A program made the translations under genes and the position numbers. Of a stretch of DNA of 64,000 bases, positions 17,501 to 24,051 are shown piece by piece (within the stretch, counting starts at the first letter, position 1; the number at the start of each line of letters is the position of its first letter). The notes below the pieces were generated by a model, which worked only from the letters and a program-made list of their open reading frames with translations, ran no database searches and had not been told where the DNA came from. Source of the DNA: an uncultured Parabacteroides sp. (GTDB lineage Bacteria > Bacteroidota > Bacteroidia > Bacteroidales > Tannerellaceae); assembly GCF_905196875.1 (NCBI RefSeq), contig NZ_CAJJWO010000015.1, positions 1 to 64,000 of the forward strand, in the 5' to 3' direction.

Positions 17501-18222
17501 TGATCAACCTGACAGACTCTGTTCAGGGTAGCACGAACATGTTGAACAATCCTGACGTTTACAAATGGCAGTCTTACACTCGCCTTGGTTTCGTAGAAGG
17601 TGTTCACCAGGTAGATGCAACAGGCGAATACCTGTATATCCTGAAGAACGGTAAGAAATTGGCAGACCTGAGAACTAAAGACGGCGTTCTTGATCCTCGC
17701 GACCTGTACAACGAAGCTATCTTCGAAAAGAAACCGGTAGACGGCTTGCATAAGAACTATGCATTCTCTTTGCGTTTCACAGACGACGATCATAAGGACT
17801 TCTTACTGGAATCCAACAAGGAAGGTGTATCGAGCATTGCTTCGTTCAAGGGGGCATGGGTGAAAATCCATAATGGTGTACCTGTGTTGGCTGAATACGA
17901 AGTGGATAACGGTAACCATGTGGACGATAAGGATAAGATGAAGGAACTGATCAACCAGTCTCAGATCTTCAATCTGGAAGATACCGACGATTATGCAACT
18001 TCTAACGATGAGATCTCAACATCAAGTATTAGTATAGTTGCCGGTAACGGTTCAATCATCGTTCGTAATGCCTCTGGTAAAGTTATAGCTGTTACCAATG
18101 TATTAGGCCAGCCACTTGTAAACCAGACTATCACATCCGACAATGCAACAATTCCTGTACCTCAGGGTGTCGTGATCGTCAGTGTGGAAGGAGAAAAAGC
18201 AGTTAAGGCGATCGTGAAGTAA
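14542..18222 (+). CDS. Large secreted surface protein with DUF6383-like C-terminus
   Basis: A 1226-aa exported protein with a signal peptide (ends near SPMYAY). The body has no enzyme motif; it consists of repeated short modules of the type KWYQLVNEDGQLLVQ, YFIKSTDNGKNVVANL and YLYILKNGKKLADLRTKDG, which look like beta-strand pairs. A Cys/Pro-rich linker (about residues 790-830; CNECPDPGP, DDCDECDDC) separates the N-terminal two thirds from the rest. The last ~75 residues (VAGNGSIIVRNASGKVIAVTNVLGQPLVNQ ... PQGVVIVSVEGEKAVKAIVK in two pieces) match my memory of the DUF6383 domain found at the C-terminus of many Parabacteroides surface proteins, and resemble type IX secretion sorting domains. 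It may be an S-layer or surface-display protein (inference). The codons of the 3' third look more biased than those of the 5' third. Confidence 0.75.
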   Translation: MSKTITSLIAGLLLSASVSSPMYAYYNEGGHNITFRPTDVMSSDEIDNSVNHFEKDKWYQLVNEDGQLLVQYRHLYDSDMSNGLTLKLVDPGTAPINYSLWSIKASDDGHSGKNFVFVNKETNMELEYGHVKAYTQEKMNETSYPVISFLGGCIQNWNWYTTDRQVSNFDYAPLYSYFSNQDSVVVLRNSDSNPYGGDEILAWKYSKTEAGDDMIDIIDDIVKVKPVLAGSITLDANAINQMVDFQYANIWGGMPADKNVQFDATVTPTKDSPLLTNQFVALDNDYSYFPEINNADELMGLEYGDAWQYVRLQVPGERDEYGDYDTYTTLYVGTEFYENSSKDLKLELMEGDLDASNMPVDIPTLTEKAWIARSLFKFTYYPSQDSLVIEPMNASYKNAASGKWSNANYAFNSTNNDMAAIWNADGSSAPEHNDEYGPVVIRLAYLTENTSVITAKNAEVDGGYELPGSLQTRFFFKNRNFDYLTRTTLSEGLYFIKSTDNGKNVVANLAGRMMFDAPEDDQNYDDMPGTMWVVKQTGCGDRATVAVYNREYAFNYYWFNEEDMYEDHWQLCEEATPVFEGQLYKDKDGNIFFIDESYEGFENKYCYYGCNWQLSNLHTYNFIPVTDNEALTSKYHGYKHLDPESLLYTKYRLNYNLFANGNLYLNVVDNTFMPVESQSTTYELEIAPEDFKATDFEYGYGVGIAGMPQLSRTAYVLKVSDKNLIDNDKMYIALVEEFGKTAYYQPMSRDDIEAGKGKLGVFYLKADQRKDDEKCYILIDIFNNKVNDCNECPDPGPVPTALRNTPAPGPGDDCDECDDCYQYLPRYSYAFNGWRQAHCIDGIGKLSITKLDKEAEDRSSAFAVVTDNRPLYMDLGEEGKHINIYRARGAGQEFLFEDSNNQIMAPQVVKDFGYLGMTAEKIQPIGKDSKTAIYADYVTKSTDRMPQYLFVLRPDSVKDGKWCDAHGYNPNCEHEVDYNGYLAGSFLINLTDSVQGSTNMLNNPDVYKWQSYTRLGFVEGVHQVDATGEYLYILKNGKKLADLRTKDGVLDPRDLYNEAIFEKKPVDGLHKNYAFSLRFTDDDHKDFLLESNKEGVSSIASFKGAWVKIHNGVPVLAEYEVDNGNHVDDKDKMKELINQSQIFNLEDTDDYATSNDEISTSSISIVAGNGSIIVRNASGKVIAVTNVLGQPLVNQTITSDNATIPVPQGVVIVSVEGEKAVKAIVK

Positions 18223-18249
18223 TTGTAAATACGAGTTACTAAATATCCG

Positions 18250-18297
18250 GGCGGTGTGTCTGTTATGCATGAATGCATGAGACACACCGCCTTTTTT
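18250..18297 (+). terminator. Strong terminator
   Basis: A 12-bp GC-rich stem GGCGGTGTGTCT / AGACACACCGCC, with a second small dyad (ATGCAT twice) in the loop, is followed by CTTTTTTG. Confidence 0.92.
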
Positions 18298-18368
18298 GTT
18301 ACCCTGTCTTTCCTGTTTATCAGCGAATTCTTATCTTCGTGCAAAATTTCAAACAAAAACTTATAATA

Positions 18369-20288
18369 ATGAAAAGAACACTGTTGAGTCTTGCTACTGC
18401 CGCTCTGTTGCTGACTTGTGTATCCTGCGCAAACAAATCGGGCGTTACAGAGAACGTAGAGGTTGCTCTGATCCCTGTGCCACAGGAAATGACTGTCGGT
18501 TCAGACTGTTTTACCCTGACACGTAACGCCGCAATCACCCTGGATCAATCGAATGAAGAACTGAAAGGCATCGCCGCGTATCTGAATGAGAAGATCGCGC
18601 CTGCTACCGGTTTCACGCTCCCTGTGGAGAAACACGGAAAGATCGAGTTTAAACTGGTGGATGATGCCGCCCTGGGAGAGGAAGGTTATCACCTGAAAGT
18701 GAAACAAGGTGATATTCTGCTTACGGCGAATAAGCCTGCCGGGATCTTCTACGGCGTACAAACCTTGTTGCAGATGCTTCCGGCCGAGATCAAAAGCGGT
18801 ACTGCACAGCCCAAAGATAAGAAATGGACAATCCCCTGTACCGAGATTACCGATAAACCCCAGTTCCCCTGGCGTGGGCTGATGCTTGACGTAAGCCGCC
18901 ACTGGTTTACGAAAGAGGAAGTAATGAAGTACATCGACGAGTTGGCCGAATATAAAATGAATGTTTTCCACTGGCACCTGACCGACGACCAGGGCTGGCG
19001 TCTGGAAATTAAATCACTGCCCCGCCTGACGGAGGTAGGCGCCTGGCGTGCAGACCGTGTGGGCGACTGGTGGGGACGCGAGCGTCAGCAACCGGGTGAG
19101 GCAAGTACCTATGGCGGTTTCTATACCCAGGAAGAGGTGAAAGAGGTGTTGGCTTATGCCGCTAAACGCTTTGTACGTGTCATCCCTGAAATTGATGTAC
19201 CCGGTCATGGAGTAGCCGCCCTGGTTTCTTACCCCGAACTGGCTTGTATGAAAGCCCCCGACGCACTCAATGTAGGTAATAAATTCTATGGAGAAGATGA
19301 GAACACGCTTTGCATCGGCAAGGAGTCTACGTTCGAATTTATGGACAAGGTGTTGACGGAAGTAGCCGCCCTTTTCCCGGACGAATATATTCATATCGGC
19401 GGTGACGAATGCTTCAAAGGCTTCTGGCATAAATGCCCCCGTTGCCAGGCACGCATGAAAGCGGAGAACCTGAAGAACGAAGAAGAATTGCAGAGTTACT
19501 TTATCCACCGGATGGGCGACCTGCTGAAATCGAAAGGTAAAAAGCTAGTCGGCTGGGACGAAATACTGGAAGGTGGTCTGGCACCCGATGCCAACGTGAT
19601 GAGCTGGCGGGGTATGGAAGGCGGTATCAAAGCGGCTAAGGCCGGCCATCACGTTATTATGACACCTACGGAGCATTGCTATATCGACCTATACCAGGGC
19701 GAAAGTTCTGTCGAGCCGGCTACCTATTCCATCTGCCGGTTGACGGATTCATATAGCTTTAATCCGGTTCCGGAAGGCGTCCCGACTGAAATGGTGCTGG
19801 GAGGACAAGGTAATCTCTGGGCAGAAGCTGTTCCTACTTTCCGTCATGCCGAGTACATGACCTGGCCGCGCGGTTGGGCGTTGGCCGAAGTGTTGTGGAG
19901 TGGCCCTGCTAAAACGGATTGGGAAAAGTTCTGGCCCCGTGTCGATCGCCATTTCGTGCGTGCCGATCAGGCCGGTATCAATTATGCCCGCAGCATGTAT
20001 AATGCGATCGTTACCCCGTATTTACAGGACGGTGTCTTGCGGGTGGAGTTGGGTAGTGAAATTGCCGGTACAGATATTTATTATACATTCGATAATACAG
20101 ACCCGGATTGCTTTACCCCGAAGAATAGCGAACCGTTGAGTATACCGAAAACAGCCAGTCGCCTGCGTGTTATTACTTATCGCGACGGTAAGCCGGTCGG
20201 TAAACTGATATCCCTTACTATAAAAGAACTGGAGAAACGTGCCGAGAAGGACAAACGTACCGGACACGGTAACCTGACTGTTGACTGA
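18369..20288 (+). CDS. GH20 beta-N-acetylhexosaminidase, lipoprotein
   Basis: A 639-aa enzyme. The start at 18369 begins a lipoprotein signal (MKRTLLSLATAALLLTC-VSC); the longer frame from 18273 runs into the upstream terminator. Residues ~35-155 form the GH20b alpha/beta domain and ~160-510 the catalytic barrel: PWRGLMLDVSRHWF, HWHLTDDQGWRLEIK, IPEIDVPGHG, and the catalytic pair in YIHIGGDECFKG (Asp-Glu). WDEILEGGLAP and the late WAE-x-LWSG block are also typical. The C-terminus (~540-600) looks like a chitobiase-type beta domain (IYYTFDNTDPDC). It removes terminal beta-GlcNAc/GalNAc from host or microbial glycans. TATCTTCG at 18332-18339 may be its -7 element. A second, longer GH20 is encoded at 60351-62672. 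Confidence 0.95.
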   Translation: MKRTLLSLATAALLLTCVSCANKSGVTENVEVALIPVPQEMTVGSDCFTLTRNAAITLDQSNEELKGIAAYLNEKIAPATGFTLPVEKHGKIEFKLVDDAALGEEGYHLKVKQGDILLTANKPAGIFYGVQTLLQMLPAEIKSGTAQPKDKKWTIPCTEITDKPQFPWRGLMLDVSRHWFTKEEVMKYIDELAEYKMNVFHWHLTDDQGWRLEIKSLPRLTEVGAWRADRVGDWWGRERQQPGEASTYGGFYTQEEVKEVLAYAAKRFVRVIPEIDVPGHGVAALVSYPELACMKAPDALNVGNKFYGEDENTLCIGKESTFEFMDKVLTEVAALFPDEYIHIGGDECFKGFWHKCPRCQARMKAENLKNEEELQSYFIHRMGDLLKSKGKKLVGWDEILEGGLAPDANVMSWRGMEGGIKAAKAGHHVIMTPTEHCYIDLYQGESSVEPATYSICRLTDSYSFNPVPEGVPTEMVLGGQGNLWAEAVPTFRHAEYMTWPRGWALAEVLWSGPAKTDWEKFWPRVDRHFVRADQAGINYARSMYNAIVTPYLQDGVLRVELGSEIAGTDIYYTFDNTDPDCFTPKNSEPLSIPKTASRLRVITYRDGKPVGKLISLTIKELEKRAEKDKRTGHGNLTVD

Positions 20289-20308
20289 TAGGATTTAACC
20301 AGGTTGTT

Positions 20309-20387
20309 CGTAACATTTTTGTAACAACTTGGTTTTATCATTGTAACAAGACTGAAATATGTGTGAAATAGAAAAGCGCTTTCTTTG
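20309..20387 (+). promoter_or_regulatory. Tandem Pho-box promoter of the phosphate porin gene
   Basis: Six consecutive 7-bp blocks sit on an exact 11-bp register from 20309 to 20370: CGTAACA (20309), TGTAACA (20320), a degenerate block (20331), TGTAACA (20342), TGAAATA (20353), TGAAATA (20364). TTTG of the -7 element TTTCTTTG begins at 20384, exactly 20 bp after the last block. Direct 7-mers spaced 11 bp upstream of the -10 region are the hallmark of PhoB boxes; TAACA also resembles the Bacillus PhoP box TTAACA. Confidence 0.75.
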
Positions 20388-20440
20388 CTGCCGGAAACAG
20401 TGATGTAACATATTTTTCACCGCAACCAACAAAGTTAGGA

Positions 20441-21727
20441 ATGAAAGTAATCAAATTTATGGCGCTTACCCTGTTGGCGCTGCTTCCCTTTCTCGCGGAA
20501 GCTCAGAACACGGAACAGTTAGATGCCCGCATCGATTCGCTTGCGGAAGAGACAGCAACGCTGGATAAGATAGTGAAGGGACTAAGTAAATTTAAAGTCT
20601 CCGCCTATATCCAGGGACAATATCAGTATGGACAGGAAGATGCTACCCTGAAGGTCGGCGATAAGAACGAACATGAAGATAAAGGCTTCAACCGTATCGG
20701 TATTCGTCGCGGTCGTCTGAAGTTCGAATACAACGACGGTATCGGTACCGGAGCCGTGCAGATCGAAGCCAACGACAAAGGTGTCAGCTTCCGCGACCTG
20801 TATATCGGTATCAAAGATCCCTGGACGAAACGCAGTCAGTTGATGGCCGGAGTCTTCAACCGTCCTTTCGGACATGAGATCGGCTACTCGACCAGTGGTT
20901 TGGAGTCGCCTGAACGTGCCACGATCATCCAGTACTTTTTTCCCGACGAACGCGATCTGGGAGCGATGCTGACCCTTCGTGCCAAGAAGGAAAGTCCGTT
21001 GGGCTTCCTCCGTCTGGATGCCGGATTGTTTGCCGGTAACAGTATCAACCGCGAAACTGATAGCCGTAAGGATTTTATCGGACGTCTGGGGGCCGATAAG
21101 GAGATCGGTAACTGGGGAAAATGGGGTGCCGGCGTATCCTATTATAATGGTGGTGTTTACAACCCGACAACAACAGCATACGAAATGGACGGCAAACGCT
21201 TCATCGAAGTGGACAAAGGTAAAACCGGTACTTACATGAAACGTGAATATATCGGTCTGGACGCCCAGTTCAGTTTCCTGAGTTCCTGGGGAACGACTAC
21301 TCTGCGTGCCGAAGGCCTTTTGGGTACACAGCCCGGTATTGCTTCCAGTAGTAGAAGTCCGAACAGCGGAACACGTCCGGAAGACTTGCCCGAAAACTCT
21401 TTGTTCAAACGTCCTTTTATAGGCTATTTCTTCTATCTGGTACAGGATATCGGAACCTCTCCCTTCTCTGCCGTATTCAAATATGATGTGTACGACCCGA
21501 ATACAAAGCTGAAAGGAAATGAGATCGGTGTGGAGAACACATTTACTTCCAAAACGGATTTAGCCCAGAGCACTTTCGGTATCGGTGGCCTCTACCGCTT
21601 CAACAAACATATCCGTGTACAGGCCTACTACGAATTCAACTTCAATGAAAAGAGCAACTTCGTAAAAGGTTACGAAAAAGACCGCAAAGACAATGTGCTG
21701 ACGGTACGTTTGCAGTATAAGTTCTGA
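20441..21727 (+). CDS. OprO/OprP-type phosphate-selective porin
   Basis: A 428-aa porin with a signal peptide (ends ...LAEAQ), a short N-terminal coiled-coil-like stretch (LDARIDSLAEETATLDKIV, typical of trimeric OprO/P porins) and a 16-strand-type barrel: YIQGQYQYG, GIRRGRLKFEY, LYIGIKDPW, LMAGVFNRPFGHEIGY, ending NVLTVRLQYKF. OprO/P porins admit phosphate or polyphosphate across the outer membrane. It is followed by its own hairpin terminator and then pstS, each with a matching Pho-type promoter, so the two probably work in series: porin for outer membrane entry, PstS for periplasmic capture. Confidence 0.88.
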   Translation: MKVIKFMALTLLALLPFLAEAQNTEQLDARIDSLAEETATLDKIVKGLSKFKVSAYIQGQYQYGQEDATLKVGDKNEHEDKGFNRIGIRRGRLKFEYNDGIGTGAVQIEANDKGVSFRDLYIGIKDPWTKRSQLMAGVFNRPFGHEIGYSTSGLESPERATIIQYFFPDERDLGAMLTLRAKKESPLGFLRLDAGLFAGNSINRETDSRKDFIGRLGADKEIGNWGKWGAGVSYYNGGVYNPTTTAYEMDGKRFIEVDKGKTGTYMKREYIGLDAQFSFLSSWGTTTLRAEGLLGTQPGIASSSRSPNSGTRPEDLPENSLFKRPFIGYFFYLVQDIGTSPFSAVFKYDVYDPNTKLKGNEIGVENTFTSKTDLAQSTFGIGGLYRFNKHIRVQAYYEFNFNEKSNFVKGYEKDRKDNVLTVRLQYKF

Positions 21728-21767
21728 CCGGATTACCTGAAAAGGATACATAGACTTTCAAAATAGG

Positions 21768-21801
21768 GTGCATGCTTTCTCCGGAGAGCATGCACTCTTT
21801 C
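21768..21801 (+). terminator. Terminator of the porin gene
   Basis: Stem GTGCATGCT / AGCATGCAC with an internal CTCC-GGAG continuation, followed by CTCTTTC. Confidence 0.75.
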
Positions 21802-21825
21802 ATTATAAGGCATATACCCTTTTAT

Positions 21826-21882
21826 CTTCACATAAATGTAATACCTGTTTCATGCTCTTGAAATACGCATGTAGTTACTTTG
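21826..21882 (+). promoter_or_regulatory. Pho-box promoter of pstS
   Basis: 7-mers on an 11-bp register: CTTCACA (21826), TGTAATA (21837), a degenerate block TTTCATG (21848), TGAAATA (21859). TTTG of the -7 element TTACTTTG starts at 21879, exactly 20 bp after TGAAATA, the same spacing as in the porin promoter. Confidence 0.72.
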
Positions 21883-21909
21883 CAGTAAGAAATTAATTCA
21901 ATAAGCGTA

Positions 21910-22728
21910 ATGAAAAAGACAATTCTTTTGGCTGCTATGGCCGCCTGTTTGTTTACAACAAATGTATTTGCACAGAAAATCAAAGGTAGTGATACTTGCT
22001 TGCCGGTCACACAGACCGAAGCTGAAAACTTTATGAATAAGAATAAAGGAACCAAAGTAACCGTGACAGGCGGTGGTTCCGGTGTCGGTATATCCGCTCT
22101 AATGGAAGGAACGACTGATATCGCCATGTCATCCCGTAAGATGAAATTCGACGAGAAAGTCCGCCTGCAGGAAGCAAAGAAAAATACGAAAGAGGTAGTG
22201 ATCGCCTATGATGCCCTGGCAGTGGTAGTCCACCCTTCCAATAAAGTAGATAATCTGACCCGCGAACAGTTGGAAGGTATCTTCACTGGAAAAATCAAGA
22301 ACTGGAAAGAAGTTGGTGGAGAAGACCTGAAGATCGTAGCCTATTCGCGCGAAACCTCTTCCGGTACTTATGAGTTCTTTAAAGAAAGTGTACTGAAGAA
22401 TAAGAACTATATGAACGGTATCCTGAGTATGCCTGCTACCGGAGCGATCATCCAGTCTGTAAGCCAGACAAAAGGAGCTATCGGTTATGTAGGTCTGGCC
22501 TACGTCAACAAAGATGTGAAACCGATTCATGTATCCTACGATGCCGGAAAGAGTTATACAGAACCTTCTTTTGCCAACGCAAAGAATAAGACCTATCCGA
22601 TCGTTCGTCCGTTGTTCTTTTATTATGAAGTGAAAAATGAAGGCCCCGTAAAGCCTTTCATCGATTATGTATTGTCTGCCGAAGGTCAGGAAACAGTGAA
22701 AAAGGTAGGTTATATACCGGTCAAATAG
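21910..22728 (+). CDS. pstS: PstS-family periplasmic phosphate-binding protein
   Basis: A 272-aa solute-binding protein with a signal peptide (ends ...TNVFAQ). PstS signatures are present in order: KIKGSDTCLPVTQ at the mature N-terminus, VTVTGGGSGVGISALMEGTTDIAMSSRKM in two adjoining blocks, VVVHPSNKVDNLT, LEGIFTGKIKNWKEVGG, YSRETSSGTYEFF and IGYVGLAY. The Ser, Arg and Asp residues of these loops normally hold the phosphate. It is shorter than E. coli PstS, as is usual for the Bacteroidetes form. No pstC, pstA, pstB or phoU gene follows, so the membrane part must be encoded elsewhere. The promoter is Pho-like. Confidence 0.93.
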   Translation: MKKTILLAAMAACLFTTNVFAQKIKGSDTCLPVTQTEAENFMNKNKGTKVTVTGGGSGVGISALMEGTTDIAMSSRKMKFDEKVRLQEAKKNTKEVVIAYDALAVVVHPSNKVDNLTREQLEGIFTGKIKNWKEVGGEDLKIVAYSRETSSGTYEFFKESVLKNKNYMNGILSMPATGAIIQSVSQTKGAIGYVGLAYVNKDVKPIHVSYDAGKSYTEPSFANAKNKTYPIVRPLFFYYEVKNEGPVKPFIDYVLSAEGQETVKKVGYIPVK

Positions 22729-22765
22729 TTTAGTCTTTAAAGGTTTTGCTTGGGTTATAATCTGA

Positions 22766-22823
22766 AAGGATCGATATTATTGCACAAAAAAGATATACCT
22801 GTGCAATAATATTGGTCCTTTTT
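22766..22823 (+). terminator. Long-stem terminator after pstS
   Basis: A 20-bp stem (22766-22785 with 22801-22820, two G-T pairs) and 15-nt loop precede TTTTT. Confidence 0.88.
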
Positions 22824-22883
22824 GCGCATACATTCGTTTATTGTGCTACCTTTGCTGCGTATTTATTAATTATATCATTTTTC

Positions 22884-23951
22884 ATGAAGACATTAACAAT
22901 CGGAGATCTTAAGCCCCGCTTCCCAATTATCCAAGGTGGGATGGGCGTAGGAATTTCTCTATCCGGCCTAGCCTCGGCCGTTGCAAATGAAGGTGGGATT
23001 GGCGTTATCTCCGCAGCCGGTCTCGGACTCTTATATAAAAAACTATCACCTAATTACACGGAAGCAGGCAACTTAGGCCTGGCCGAAGAGATCCGCAAAG
23101 CCCGTGAAAAGGCAAAAGGTATCATCGGTGTGAACGTTATGGTGGCGCTTTCCGACTTTGCAGAGCAGGTAAAGACAAGTATCGCTGAAAAAGTGGATGT
23201 TATCTTTAGCGGTGCAGGATTACCATTAGATTTACCTTCTTTCCTGAAGAAAGACAGTGTAACTAAATTGGTTCCCATCGTATCGAGTGCACGTGCCGTA
23301 CGCATCATCTGCGAAAAATGGATGAACAATTACAGCTATCTTCCCGATGCCGTTGTACTGGAAGGCCCTAAGGCCGGAGGTCACCTCGGTTATAAAGAAA
23401 ACCAGTTGGAAGACGAGCATTTTTCACTGGAAGAGTTGCTGCCCCAGGTAGTACACGAAGTATCTCTTTTCGAAGAGAAATACAACAAGAGAATCCCGGT
23501 AATTGCAGCAGGAGGCATTTATACGGGTGAAGATATCAAACGCATGATGGATCTTGGAGCATCAGGCGTTCAATTAGGAACCCGTTTCGTCCCCACCACC
23601 GAGTGTGATGCTTCCGAAGCTTTCAAAGAAAGCTATATAAAAGCGGAAGAAAAGGATATTGAGATAATCAAGAGTCCTGTCGGTATGCCGGGACGGGCAA
23701 TTCATTGCAATTTCCTTCAAAAGGTAAAGGATGGATTGAAACAGCCGAAGAGTTGTCCTTATAACTGCATCAAGACATGCGATATTTCTAAAAGCCCTTA
23801 TTGCATTGTAGTGGCATTGCTCAATGCGGCTAGAGGTAACTTTGAGAATGGATACGCTTTTGCTGGCACTAATGCATGGCGAACAAACCGTATCATGTCG
23901 GTAAAAGAGACGATCAGCGAACTGATTAGCGAGTGGAAAGCGAAAGAATGA
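22884..23951 (+). CDS. Nitronate monooxygenase / 2-nitropropane dioxygenase family flavoenzyme
   Basis: A 355-aa TIM-barrel flavoprotein. The ATG at 22884 is chosen because the -7 element TACCTTTG (22847-22854) lies inside the longer frame. Motifs: FPIIQGGMGVGISLSGLASAVA (FMN phosphate and substrate loops, broken as PIIQGGMG and GLASAVA), GIGVISAAGLG, IIGVNVMVALSDF, DVIFSGAGLPLDLP, VLEGPKAGGHLG, IPVIAAGGIYTGEDI and ASGVQLGTRFV. Relatives oxidise nitronates or, as FabK, reduce enoyl-ACP. The C-terminal Cys-rich segment (SCPYNCIKTCDISKSPYC) is unusual compared with FabK and may bind metal; I would not call FabK. It has its own promoter and a bidirectional terminator. Confidence 0.88.
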   Translation: MKTLTIGDLKPRFPIIQGGMGVGISLSGLASAVANEGGIGVISAAGLGLLYKKLSPNYTEAGNLGLAEEIRKAREKAKGIIGVNVMVALSDFAEQVKTSIAEKVDVIFSGAGLPLDLPSFLKKDSVTKLVPIVSSARAVRIICEKWMNNYSYLPDAVVLEGPKAGGHLGYKENQLEDEHFSLEELLPQVVHEVSLFEEKYNKRIPVIAAGGIYTGEDIKRMMDLGASGVQLGTRFVPTTECDASEAFKESYIKAEEKDIEIIKSPVGMPGRAIHCNFLQKVKDGLKQPKSCPYNCIKTCDISKSPYCIVVALLNAARGNFENGYAFAGTNAWRTNRIMSVKETISELISEWKAKE

Positions 23952-23973
23952 TTTTATCTACTTATATGAATAC

Positions 23974-24008
23974 AAAACCCCGGTAGGCGTAATGCTTACC
24001 GGGGTTTT
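23974..24008. terminator. Bidirectional terminator
   Basis: A 15-bp stem AAAACCCCGGTAGGC / GCTTACCGGGGTTTT (one G-T pair) with A and T runs on both sides lies between convergent genes. Confidence 0.93.
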
Positions 24009-24027
24009 ATTTATTTAGTAACCTGTC

Positions 24028-24044
24028 CCCGTGTTCGACACGGG
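24028..24044. repeat. REP-like hairpin CCCGTGT-TCG-ACACGGG
   Basis: A perfect 7-bp palindrome with a 3-nt loop, placed just after a terminator and before the DUF3868 stop codon. A related hairpin (TTCCCGTG / CGCGGGAA) lies between pflB and pflA at 45679-45699, suggesting a dispersed intergenic element. Confidence 0.5.
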
Positions 24045-24051
24045 TAAGTGT

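Noticed and set aside
22884..23951. FabK enoyl-ACP reductase
   Set aside because: The fold is shared, but the Cys-rich C-terminal extension and the absence of fatty acid genes nearby make the broader nitronate monooxygenase family label safer.
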